From positions 48,063,337 to 48,127,336 of the forward strand of contig CM055106.1 of the NCBI GenBank assembly GCA_029204225.1: a DNA stretch of 64,000 bases, in the 5' to 3' direction. The notes under the pieces were generated by a model, which worked only from the letters and a program-made list of their open reading frames with translations, had not been told where the DNA came from and searched no databases. The stretch comes from Diphasiastrum complanatum (taxonomy: Eukaryota; Streptophyta; Lycopodiopsida; Lycopodiales; Lycopodiaceae). This document shows, piece after piece, positions 46,174-56,100 of the stretch (position 1 is the stretch's first letter; the number at the start of each line of letters is the position of its first letter). A program made the translations under genes and the position numbers.

Positions 46174-46468
46174 TGTTAGAATTACTATTCATGGGCAATG
46201 CCACTTTGTTATTTATAAACATACTTGAAATGTAATAGATAAATGTGGTAAAGGCCAAATGTGCCTAAAGTCAAGTTTGATATATTTTGGGCCTATCCCA
46301 ATGTGAAATGGGCTGAGGTCTTTTATGAAGAGGTGTAATCTCTACCTCTCTCTCACAAATTGTATTCCTCTCATATTGTAGTGTGCAAGTTTATGGAATA
46401 AAGCAATGGTGTTCTCTCTATCTTTTTCTGCTATGTGAATGCATATGTGCATGCTCTGATTATACACA
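46174..46468 (+). repeat. 3' LTR of copia family D
   Basis: Starts TGTTAGAATTAC and ends TTATACACA. AATAAA near 46398. Its last part matches the piece at 42421-42585. Confidence 0.85.
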
Positions 46469-46479
46469 AAAAAAAATCA

Positions 46480-47214
46480 AACTACCAAGGAGCGAGGCGG
46501 CTACATCCTTCCAAACCTCGACCATTGCAAAACTCATAAGGAAGCAATCAAGCTCCTAGATCCACAACTAGCCTTACGCCACCAGCTATTTTTATAATAA
46601 AAAACCTCCATGGCATAGTATCTCGAAGCACCCGCCTACATGTGCACCAATCCATATTATTATCCGATAGCGCGACGAGAACCGTTTCCTACCACCAAGG
46701 TAAAGAACAATATTTTTTGGCCCACGCTCATAGGAGTGGATACCGGCAACCCAGCTGATGACATGGTCACAAATTGTCGTGTATTCTACCAAAAGCACCA
46801 TGGCAACCCTAATCGCGATGTGCGTTACTTTGTAGATAATTGCGGCCTGGTGGCAATTTTTGGCGGAACTAAAAGGTTATTAGGATCGCGGGCTACCACC
46901 AATTGCTATCGACATCAATAAGCTTTTGAAGACTCAAGACAACCACATCAACATAGTGCAGCTTTATTATCGAGCATCCCTCAGTTCTGCGCTTCATGTT
47001 GATATGGTGGAGCTATGGAAAACTCACGAATTTCTTCAGGGTATGCTCCACTATTACAAACCCATGTCGTTCCTTCATAAATTCTGTTGGCAAATGATGG
47101 AAGGCATCAGCAACAAAATTTATCAATCCCGACAACAACAATCTCGCCTCCAAGAAGCTCAAAAGATCCAAGACGAAAAAGCTTCGATTGGTGTGGGACC
47201 ACCAATCCAATAAG
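46480..47214 (+). pseudogene. 3' ORF fragment of the second gypsy element
   Basis: Downstream of the copia insertion, still before a polypurine tract and LTR. The frames 46640-46918 (MCTNPYYYPIARREPF, DTGNPADDMVTNCRVFY) and 46926-47210 (QLYYRASLSSAL, LWKTHEFLQGMLHYYKPM) correspond in position and pattern to the C-terminal part of the extra ORF at 28163-31045: PYYVPMPRR versus PYYYPIARR, W-K-T followed by a similarly spaced aromatic-rich stretch, and an end close to VGPP. No known domain was recognised. An in-frame stop at 46919 and a frame change break it. Confidence 0.6.
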
Positions 47215-47225
47215 AAGGGGGATAA

Positions 47226-48089
47226 TGTTAGCAACACAGTGAAAAACACCAAAAAAAAAATAAAACTCTGTGGCATGTGTATTGTAAGTCCACATTGGAG
47301 TAAATGTTAATAAACTTCTACTGTGGCATGTGTTTTGTAAGTCCATGGGTAGAAGCTTAAATAAATAAAATAACTTAAACTTAGACTTAAGAAAACTTAA
47401 GCTTAGAAAGATTCTAAGTTATCTTAGGCTATCTTAAGTCTAGAGTTAAAGATTTTTAAAAAGTCCTAGGTTCTAAGTTAGAAATTTAGAAGCCTTAGAA
47501 TGGCTAGTTTAGATACTAATCCCATAAGCTAGCGGATGCTTATGGAAAGCCCTTCTTGCTACAAGAAGAGAGGCATTTCCCTTGTAATCAACACTTTGAG
47601 GTTATGCTAAATTGCTCTCTTTTGAGATTGTCTTTCATTTTCATTGTGTTCCCTTTGGGAAGGTGCTCAAGCCTCCTCTGCCTCCTTTTTCATAGGTTTA
47701 TTGTGGCATGCTTTTTATTGCTTTATGCTTAGTATTAGCTACAATCTTATTTCCAAAACCCTTTTGGGTGTTAAGTAGGATTTAGATTAATGATCTTGCT
47801 AGTTAGGAAGCCTTAGCAAGATCTTGCTATTTTTGTTCACCTTTGCTAGTTGGGAAAGCCTTAGCAAAGTCATAACTATTTTCCAAGTAGTGGCTAGTTG
47901 GGTACCACCTTAGCCACACCATTTTATTCTGAGTACCAGTTGGGAAGCCTTGGTGCTTTCCTTTTCTTTATGTTTTTATTTTCAGTTGAAAGCTTTTGTG
48001 TAGATCTTAAAAAGTGGACAACCCTCTCCTTACTATACTACATCCGTGAGTAGATCTAGCCACCATGTAAACTAGAATTACTTCCAACA
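47226..48089 (+). repeat. Probable 3' LTR of the second gypsy element
   Basis: Begins TGTTAGCAACACAG after the polypurine tract AAGAAGGGGGA (47211-47222) and may end ...TTCCAACA at 48089. Internally it has repeated CTAGTTGGGAAGCC-type blocks at 47800-47955. No partner LTR lies in the window, so the right end is uncertain. Confidence 0.6.
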
Positions 48090-48132
48090 CTGATCACCCA
48101 TCTGTCGGTGGATGGATGTTTAGAGGTCCTCT

Positions 48133-48208
48133 TTTGGAACACAGAGGAGCGACATTCTTAGCGAATTTTAGAGTGGGATGTGCAGACATCGCTCCTCTGT
48201 GTTCCAAA
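48133..48208. repeat. Perfect 20-bp inverted repeat
   Basis: TTTGGAACACAGAGGAGCGA at 48133-48152 is followed, after 36 bases, by its exact reverse complement at 48189-48208. A partial direct copy of the surroundings (TGATCACCCATCTG at 48090 and 48219) follows. Confidence 0.9.
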
Positions 48209-48636
48209 TGATGATGTCTGATCACCCATCTGCCAGCCATTGGGTATTTAGAGGTTCACTTTTGGAACCACTGAGGAACGGAGTGGGATGTGCGCCATGG
48301 AGGAGTCAAAGCACATTTCAGCTTGTTCATCACCATTTTGTAAGACATTTTTCTACCTTTTCCAATGCCAGTTTGTATGGCCAAACATTCTTACTTCATT
48401 ACCAATCTACGACCCTATGTATGTCGCATGACACTCTCCCACATGCTTTCCAGCGAGGGATGTGTACATGGCACTTCAGAAATTTGCACCCTCTCTCGTG
48501 CTCCTCTCTTTCTCTCCCTTGCCATCTCTCGAGGACCATCACGATTTTATAAACTCTCTCTTTTTAGGATAGTTGAAAACATAGGTCGATCATCTCATAT
48601 CGAAAATGACATCATCATGTGACTAGACACCACATG

Positions 48637-49607
48637 TGAACTTGAAGTGAAGGTCTACTAATTCTAAAGTTCTGACTTTAGATGTTGTGACTTAAAAAGA
48701 ACAAATCAACAAAACATTGTTGAATAAAACCGAAAAGAACTCAAAGCGTAGTGAAGAAATTCAACATTCAATCACAAAAGCATTCATTCTTGAGACTTGC
48801 TGAGGGGTCAAGATGGGACCCCCCGGAAGGATTTTCTTTTAAATTATGCAAGATCAAATGGCCCAAGGCCAAATACATATACAGTGGTTTGGGGAAATGG
48901 ATTCTTAAATCTTTACATCAACCAGATGTTAACAAAGTTTGGATCTTATACCAAGAAAAGTGATTTCTTATGACATGCAAAAGTTTACTGATCAAGAAAA
49001 GAGCATGCATAGGCATTCGACATTAGATGGCCTGACATGCATGAATCAAATCTGACATGCAAACTTCAATTCCAACATGCAAAGTCATTAGGCTAGGGAT
49101 GGTATGGCATACAAGCTCTAGTTCCAACATGCAAGCTTCAAATCATACATGCAAGTTCCCAAATCAGACATGCAAGCTCCCAAATCAAACATGCAAGTTC
49201 CAATCGGACATGCAACTCCCAAATCAAACATGCATGACCATCAAGTCATGGATGAGCCTTCTTTATAGACTCGATTGAGCCTTCTTCAGGCACCATCTTT
49301 AAGCTTTAAGAAGCATCTTTAGATTCATTCTTCAGGTACTCTTCTTAGTACCTGGACATACCCTTAAGAAAAGGTTAGGAGTCATACCATAAAATGGTTC
49401 ATCATTAGATTCTATTTCTAGAACCTGCATATCAAACTGTTAGCATTGATCTACAATTTCATTTCTTGTCTTCAGGTAATGATACCTGCACTCATATTTC
49501 ATCAGTTAGAGTAATAAGCTCTAATATTCAAAATATGTTTCATACAAAAAGAATGGAAGACTAGAGAGCCTTTATTTCTTGGTCAATTTGGTCTATAAAA
49601 TTTTACA
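48637..49607 (-). repeat. 3' LTR of gypsy family G1 (reverse)
   Basis: About 971 bp. On the minus strand it starts TGTAAAATTTTATAG after a GGAGGA purine stretch and ends ACTTCAAGTTCA. Its final 200 bp match the LTR at 15485-15678. A 21-bp tandem repeat lies within it at about 49035-49240. Confidence 0.78.
49035..49240. repeat. About 21-bp tandem repeat within the LTR
   Basis: Roughly eight degenerate units of the form (G/A)ACATGCAAGCTCCCAAATCA, with one longer interruption at 49083-49115. ACATGCAA is the constant core. Confidence 0.8.
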
Positions 49608-49770
49608 TCCTCCGACGCATTAAGCGTTGTCCTCAATGGACATTTCTCAAATAAACATTTAAAATTTCTGGATATTCTTGGAAGAATTCTTCTTCCATCC
49701 ATCTTGCATCCGTAGTAGGATAGTTTTTAAACTTGAGTATTTTGCTAGTATTTTTTTTGCTCCCTTTGAT
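49608..49770 (-). pseudogene. Gypsy family G1 pol C-terminal remnant
   Basis: The short stretch just upstream (minus strand) of the LTR reads KYSSLKTILLRM then a Lys/Asn-rich tail, in the place where pol should end. The rest of pol is missing. Assigned mostly by position. Confidence 0.35.
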
Positions 49771-50050
49771 ATCGATAAGCTAGTTTATGAGAATCGTTAT
49801 TATTTAATTTCTTATCTTGATAATTTTTCTTAGATTATTAGTACTCCTATCATGGATATAGATAATTTTTGTTTCGTTCATTTTCAGGACCTTGTACATT
49901 TCCAACATCCTCTAAGCATAAACATAATAGAAAGTACTCTAACTTGCATGACCATTTCAAAAGAGATATATACTGTGATATCCACAAAAAAATATGTCGC
50001 CTTCTAATCAAAGGAATGGCTTTTGTGTTCTACATATCTGTTGAATTCCA
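49771..50050 (+). other. Possible 5' exon of the adjacent gene
   Basis: Contains a good splice acceptor (CATTTTCAG, to about 49888) followed by an open frame with GPCTFPTSSKHKHNRKYS and DHFKRDIYCDIHKKIC, a Cys/His-rich segment. It might be an upstream exon of the gene starting near 50051; the link needs a frame change and is unproven. Confidence 0.3.
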
Positions 50051-51214
50051 GATGATGAGTCTGTTGAATCTTCAATTGTTCCATTGATTGAAGCATCTAC
50101 ACCTGCTCCAGTTGATGTAAATGATGCAAATACTGATATAGGGGTTGAAGCTAAAGCTATGGCTTCAGATTATCAAAAAACTCTCCCTTGTTCTATAATC
50201 CTCTCTGATTCTCTTCCATCTGCATCTTTTGTTAATCAATTAGCTCTACTCGATGTTCCTTTATATTTTATAAATAATGAATGTTATATTTTATTTAATG
50301 ATATAGAAGATGTATTGAATTTGAGAGATGATGAAATCCTCTCAATTTTTGCTCAAAATTTATCAGAATTTTCTGACATTGTTGATTACTCATATGATGA
50401 CCTTGAAAGTGAGATAGATTATGATAAAAGATGGCAATTGGAAATCTGGCAATGAGGCCTTGGAGGCCATGATTGAGAAATCTAAAGCCTATAAAAAGAC
50501 TTTGCCTACAGAGGAGGAATTTTTGGAATTTCAAAAAAGATATCCCCCTAAGACTAGATATATCCCTTTCGAAAATGTAGAGGCCATTGGAGGACATGAC
50601 ATCAGCAGAGCAAACATCATTGATTACGATGATTATGATCTGGTAAGTAGATATTATATTGAAATTGATATTGTTCAGTTTTCTTATTTCTTATTCGTAT
50701 TGATATTGTTCAGTTTTCTTATTGAGTTTGTAGTGTTATGTAATATTCTAAATTTATTTTCTTTTCTCATTTACAGGATGCTATTGAAATAGATGCCTTT
50801 GGTATGAGACATGGAGGCGTCCGAGGTGTATCAGCCAGGAGAAAAGATGTTTCTCTATCTCATTATTTGAAAAACTTTCAAAATAATGAGATTTGCATAT
50901 ATCATTCATCTTATAATCCATATGCAACCATTGTCATTATGGCCATCAAATCATTATCAATTTGTTTAGAAGGCCATAAGTACGCAAGAGGAACATATAA
51001 AATAATTTTTACGAAGAGAGATTTGGCTATTAAGATATTGGGTTATACTCCCAATGAGACTACCAAAAGATCATCTACAATGGCCCTTTATTCGGGTTAC
51101 ATTGATATGAGCAAGAGGAAAAATTTAGAACTTGTGAATCCATATGAAAGGAGATTATTCCTTCATGACAATACCATCCATCTGAATCTTGAAGAGGATG
51201 ATGATGATAATTAA
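50051..51214 (+). CDS. Unrecognised spliced gene beside the transposase
   Basis: First part 50051-50455: IPDDESVESSIVPLIEAS, acidic, ending DLESEIDYDKRWQLE. The overlapping frame from 50421 continues with NEALEAMIEKSKAYKKTLP and RYPPKTRYIPFENVE, so a frameshift lies at about 50430-50455. An intron is well supported at 50643-50776: donor GTAAGTAG, acceptor TTTACAG, AT-rich, frame preserved. Exon 2 (50777-51214) reads GVRGVSARRKDVSLSHYL, IMAIKSLSICLEGHKYAR, IKILGYTPNETTKRSS, with an Asp/Glu-rich end. I recognise no domain. It converges on the transposase-like gene (149 bp between stop codons), suggesting the two travel together. The frameshift suggests it is no longer intact; a host gene is the alternative. 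Confidence 0.5.
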
Positions 51215-51362
51215 ATAATTTTCTATAATAGATTTTTGATATATTACAAGGATCTCTCTTTTGTAATGAATTTGAATGCCTTCCGAAATATTGTAATACT
51301 TCGCGAGTTTTTAGCTTGATATCTAAATTGTGCTCTTCTGTAAAACCACTGAAAAAATTGAA

Positions 51363-53900
51363 CTAAATATTTATCCTTGAATTGTGTCCTCCATGATTTG
51401 TTGCTCTATGAAATGCTCCCCTTGCTTGCCAATGAGATTTTTCCATGCCTTGTGATGACCAGATACTTAAGCTCCCATATTCCTTTGCAAAATAAGTTGC
51501 ATGATGAAGAAGGATGTGCTGCAGACAATAGTTTTGATTAGTTACATCAATAGAAAAAAATATAAGCCTGAATGAGAAAAGTACCAGATAATGATATAGA
51601 TTAGCACCATGTAATGAGTAACGTTGTCTTTTCCCAAACAATCATGTACAGATTTTACAAATGTGGTGCAATGATTTTGCAAAGTCCTCATATCTTCTGA
51701 TGATAGGCTTTCTTTCCTGATAACACCTATGAGTTTGTCTAAGTTGGTCCACACTTGTCCCTTTTCCACTCGATTACTTCCTTCCAATGTTCGTGTGGCT
51801 TGAACAATCTCTCCAAATTTCGTATTTGACACTTGATTCTTTGCATGTGTGATTGGATAAAAATCTTCTTGCTTTAGCACCTCCAATTGATGGCTTATTA
51901 GGAATGTTTCCTTTTTTCTCTGAGAGTCTGTCACTTTTTTCAATTGTGACATTCCCTTTATGTAGTCCTGCATTTGACAGAACTATTTCCAACCTCCTAA
52001 TTGCTGCTTTAGCCACTGACTTTGGTTTATGATTCATGCTAGTAGAATATGCAGGTAAATTAGTTTTTCAATAATACGAACCTCAGCATGCAATGTGCAT
52101 ATGTGAACATATTTTAATGGAATTGGCAGAACACTTTTCATATTTGGATCTTCAGCTTCTCGTGTTGGGCCAGTGTTTGTTGATTGTCCCAAATTCATAT
52201 TGTAGCAATCCTTCATGCAATAAAGACATGGATGCTTTGATGTTGCCCCATGAGAGACATTATACATACATTTTAATGTTCTCAAATCCCCTGCAAGGTG
52301 CCATTGAATTTGAAAACTTCCATGGTTTTCGACTGTAAATTTCTCACCCTCCAAATGTCTCTTTATAATTTCGCCGTAGTTTGTTCTTGAAAATATCCAT
52401 GATAGTATTTTATGGTCCTCTTTCAAGACCTGTAGAGAAACAAATAATGCATCACATGTCAATAAAAACTAGCAAGGTATGAATTGTAAATATAGATATT
52501 CTAATTAAAAATTGAAATGTATACTTGAAACGCCGCCAACTACCATATGTGATTTTTCGATTGAACACTAAACGTTTGATCATCTGTATCTGAAATTTTG
52601 TTCATCAAAGTGACACTCACACGTTCCAACTTCTGACCCTTGATGATTTCATATTCATCCAATTTTATTGCAATAATGATCTTTCCATTTACTTGACGTT
52701 CGTCTAGTTTATAGAATCGAATAATGTATTTTAGAACATTTTCAATATCAAGAAAAATATTATTGCAATTGTTGTAATTGAGCTCACCATATTCTGATTT
52801 GTATAATTCAGTTATGTGAAGTGGTTAGCCAACTACTTTGAACATTCCGTCATTATAAAAATTTCTAGCTAATCTTACCCAAAATGGACGCGGACGATTG
52901 ATTTTCTTCACCATCACTTGAGAAAAAGCTTCTTTAGATATTCTTAAAAAAGTACAATAAGCATTTCTGCTAATTCCAGATACATCACATGCACCTTGTA
53001 TCACATTCGCATCCAAATATGATTGAACCTTAATCAAAACAGTCTCCACAATTTCATTTTTCATTTTTTCAAACCGAGCATTTTTTATCATTTCCTTTGC
53101 TGACTTTCTTGGCAAAACATGACTTAAAGATGATCCAATGCATGAACGATCTGTTAAATAATTCTTTGCCACCAAACATGATCTGCAACAAACATATGAA
53201 ATTATGTTTAATAAATAAATAATCCATGTTATCAAGTGCAAATCAAACTTAAATGACATATACAAATCAAATAAACAGTTTAGATGACAACATACTTGAA
53301 TGCTCGAATTCTTTTTTTCTGATTGCCGCTATGTGTAGATAGGTCATCAATATTCTTCATCGGTACTCTCTTTCTTTTCCTCTTCATCATTGCCTTATTG
53401 ATAACTTTTAGATCAACAGTAGATTTCTCGGATCGCAACTTTTCCATGGATTCTAACAATTCTTGGTTTGATCCTCGAAGAGTAGTGACAGTAGCATTCA
53501 ACTCTGACATAGCATTCTTGAGTGCATTGTTTTCAGCACTAGTGTGTTACACATAATGAAGCAATTGTTGATTTGTACGTTGCAATTGTTGATTAGCAAA
53601 CTGTAATTGTTGATTCAGACAAGATATGCTATGCATTCCAATATCTCGCAACCTTTGACAATATCCAAGTAATCCGCTATTTCCTTCACATACATATCTG
53701 AGAAGATGAGTTACGGACTTAAAATTTGGACACAAATTGGTAGCTGGATCATTAGGATAAATTGATCCATCCACCCACAAATCTATATTCATATGATTAT
53801 TCATTCTCAATTTTCTAACTATTGTTGCAGCATTCTCTACAACTTTCGCATTTTTCTTAATAATTGGAGTGCGAAAACTTCTTCTTCCTCATGATTAGGG
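51363..53900 (-). pseudogene. Intron-containing DDE-like transposase, unassigned family
   Basis: On the minus strand: a Gln-rich coiled coil (NQQLQFANQQLQRTNQQLL), a basic patch KRKRKR, intron 53183-53295 (GTATGT...TTGCAG), then CLVAKNYLTDRSCIG and SGISRNAYCTFLRIS. After a stop at 52825 comes KIIIAIKLDEYEII (possible first catalytic Asp). After a second intron (acceptor CTCTACAG near 52428) come QWHLAGDLRTLKCMYNVSHG (second Asp), KHPCLYCMKDC, then IPLKYVHICTLHAEVRIIEK. A further intron at 51519-51607 precedes YFAKEYGSLSIWSSQGMEK (candidate Glu) and HRATNHGGHN. Order and motifs fit an RNase H-fold DDE transposase with a Cys-rich insertion. Frameshifts at 52034 and about 51850 and stops at 53549 and 52825 make it a pseudogene. 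Catalytic roles are inferred. Confidence 0.65.
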
Positions 53901-54800
53901 TTTGCAGGGCAAAAAGTCTTGATTTTTCTCTATTGGAAATACGTTTTTGAGCTAAGAGCTGAAGGTGGGCACCCTGGCAGTGCGACCCAGGCTGCGGATG
54001 GCCGTGGATGGCCGCGACCTGCAGAAGGAGCTGGAGATCGATTGGGGAGGGCTGCCATAGCTTGCTGCGAAGGAGAATGAAAGCATAGAGCAACATGCAA
54101 ATGGAACATTGTCATTGTTAAAGCTACAATCATTTATATCTATCTACATTAAATCAATATGAATAGATCTAGCATTCCTTACTTTTGTAATGTTTATGTC
54201 GCATTGAAAAATCGTCTCGCCTCATATTTCACTATAAGCATACAGTGGTTTCAAAAGTTTTGCCTCTCCCGCTTTAGTTTTTGCATTGAGCACACCAAGA
54301 TATTCAGTCTTAAAGCTCTAGTCCCGAATTTGGAAATGAGGATGAAGAGAAGTTATTACATCTCATGCTCAACTATCTACTGTCAGAAGTTAACCATACT
54401 AGTTAAACGTCAAGCAAGGCCGAAAACTCGGAAAATGGCGACCAGAAGTTATCGGTTTGCATTCTCTCTCTACGTAACCTCTCTCTAAAGTGAAATTTCT
54501 TAAAGGGCCCATTTTGAGCCCATAATTTCCCTAATGAAAATCTGATGAGATTTTTGTCTCTTTTTCCTCCAAAAATATATTTAAGCTATTTTTATGGTTT
54601 TTTTGATTTTGTGAATGGATGCCAAGCCCTGAGGCTGTTTTAGGTCTCCATTACCCTCTCACACCTCCTCCGCTAGCTAAGAACAGTCCAAACACAAGAA
54701 ATCACACAAAACAAGCTAAATCTACTCCAAAAATCACCTAAAAATACTCTAAAAAAGCAAAAACAACTAAAAATACAACTAAACTAGTTAGTGAAATCTA
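53901..54800. other. Leader-like and unassigned sequence
   Basis: 53950-54060 is unusually GC-rich. From about 54500 the minus strand looks like the untranslated leader following the primer-binding site at 54801-54818. Short open frames carry no motif. Confidence 0.4.
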
Positions 54801-54818
54801 TCCCCGACAACGACGCCA
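54801..54818 (-). other. Primer-binding site (Asp-tRNA type, reverse)
   Basis: On the minus strand TGGCGTCGTTGTCGGGGA, two substitutions from the Athila-type TGGCGCCGTTGCCGGGGA. It directly follows a candidate LTR end (ACCCTACA), so a reverse gypsy element once continued to the left. Confidence 0.7.
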
Positions 54819-54819
54819 C

Positions 54820-55050
54820 TGTAGGGTGTGTAGATTGGTTGGTGAGCAGCCCTTCCACCTGTCAAAAAGGGTTAGAACACTAGATAGGTACCTAACTATG
54901 CCAAATTGCTAGATTTAGATGCTTTCTACTCTTTTTCCTAACACTACTCCACTTTAACACTACCCTTTCCTACACTAACCACACACACACATCATGATTT
55001 GGAGTGAAAAAGAGAGGGAGAGCAATAGTTAGATAGATGGAAGAATTAGA

Positions 55051-55139
<89 letters not shown>

Positions 55140-55534
55140 AGGGGGGGGGGGGAGGAGGTTAGCTCATTTGCTCATTGTGCATGCTAATGGAGAAACATTA
55201 ATTAATGAAACCAAAACCATGGAAACTAGAAAGCAAAAGCAAATACACAATGAGGATGCTTCTCTCCAAAATGGTAGAGTTTCTTCCTTCTCATTAAGCA
55301 TGGAAAATGGTTACAAATGGTGTCTTTTTATCTTTGGGATGGCCCTTGCCCCTTGCTGCCTATTGGCTACTTGCAAGAAGACGAAATCCACACCATCCAC
55401 AAGAAACACAAATGAATCTATGATGTAGGAAGTAGCACACCCCACCTACCACCATTTGACCTTTGACTATTTTACAAACTTAGAAACTAAACTTTAAGCT
55501 TAACTTTGGCCTTCTAATCTTATTTTAAGTTACA
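54820..55534 (-). repeat. Candidate gypsy 5' LTR (reverse)
   Basis: Bounded on the minus strand by TGTAACTTAAAATAAG (55534) and ...CACACCCTACA (54820), next to the primer-binding site. It contains a long GA microsatellite and a G-rich run. There is no second copy in the window; the outer boundary is inferred from the TGTA/TACA ends. Confidence 0.5.
55055..55158. repeat. (GA)n microsatellite followed by a G-rich run
   Basis: About 39 GA units from 55055 to 55133, then 25 bases that are nearly all G (55133-55158). Confidence 0.97.
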
Positions 55535-55639
55535 TGGCCCAAAGTCAAGTTTATGTCCATAATTATTTATTTACAAGTGCTCAATGGGCCATGGGCTCAC
55601 CCTCGCAACAATTTCAGGCTAATTCATTTATTTACACTA

Positions 55640-56040
55640 TAATACCCTCAACAACTAACCTTGTCCAAAGCTATGCCATCATGGGAAACTTGCCCACACT
55701 TGAAGACCTTCAAAGTGTGTTGATGGCCGAGGAGAGTAGGAAGACTCACATCAAATCAAGAATGGAGTGGCTCTCCATCAATGATGGTGATGACAAAGCC
55801 TTGTTTTTCAAGAGCAAAGGCAAAGCAAAGAGCAAGAGAGGAGCATTCAAAAAGGACAAGCAAAAGATGGAGATCAAGGAGGATCTACATCATCATCATC
55901 ACAAGTCAAGCCCAAGAAGGACAAATCAAAGATCAAGTGCTACTATAGTAGCAAGATGGGGCACTATGTCTCGGAATGCTTCAAGAGGAAGCAAGCTCAA
56001 ATTCAAGCCAACATTGGACAAGAGGGGATTGTTGAAATTT
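55640..56040 (+). pseudogene. Copia gag C-terminal fragment with damaged zinc knuckle
   Basis: GNLPTLEDLQSVLMAEE is the end of a copia gag domain (compare LPTFEDFHEIMLQEE of family A). It is followed by a Lys-rich stretch and, in a shifted frame at about 55940, CYYSSKMGHYVSECFKRK, a zinc knuckle whose second Cys is Ser. Neither protease nor pol follows. Distinct family from A and D. Confidence 0.75.
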
Positions 56041-56100
56041 CACAATTCTAGCTTGACCAATTTTGGCCACAGCATTGTAATTGGCAAGATGGCCATGTAA

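Larger units (their letters stand above)
42421..46468 (+). mobile_element. Pol-less copia element (family D) within the gypsy element
   Basis: Bounded by matching LTR pieces: a truncated 5' LTR (42421-42585) and a 295-bp 3' LTR (46174-46468). Between them lie a primer-binding site, a 1.5-kb leader, a gag frame with zinc knuckle (interrupted by a solo LTR), about 400 bp of unknown sequence and a short purine tract. Protease, integrase, RT and RNase H are all absent, so it depends on another element for mobility or is simply a deletion product. Confidence 0.8.

Noticed and set aside
48178-48622. Two overlapping plus-strand frames of 85-124 codons
   Set aside because: No motif; they begin inside the inverted-repeat region and overlap each other in different frames.
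54159-54488. 109-codon plus-strand frame
   Set aside because: No recognisable motif, composition like surrounding non-coding DNA, and it lies where a reverse retroelement leader is expected.
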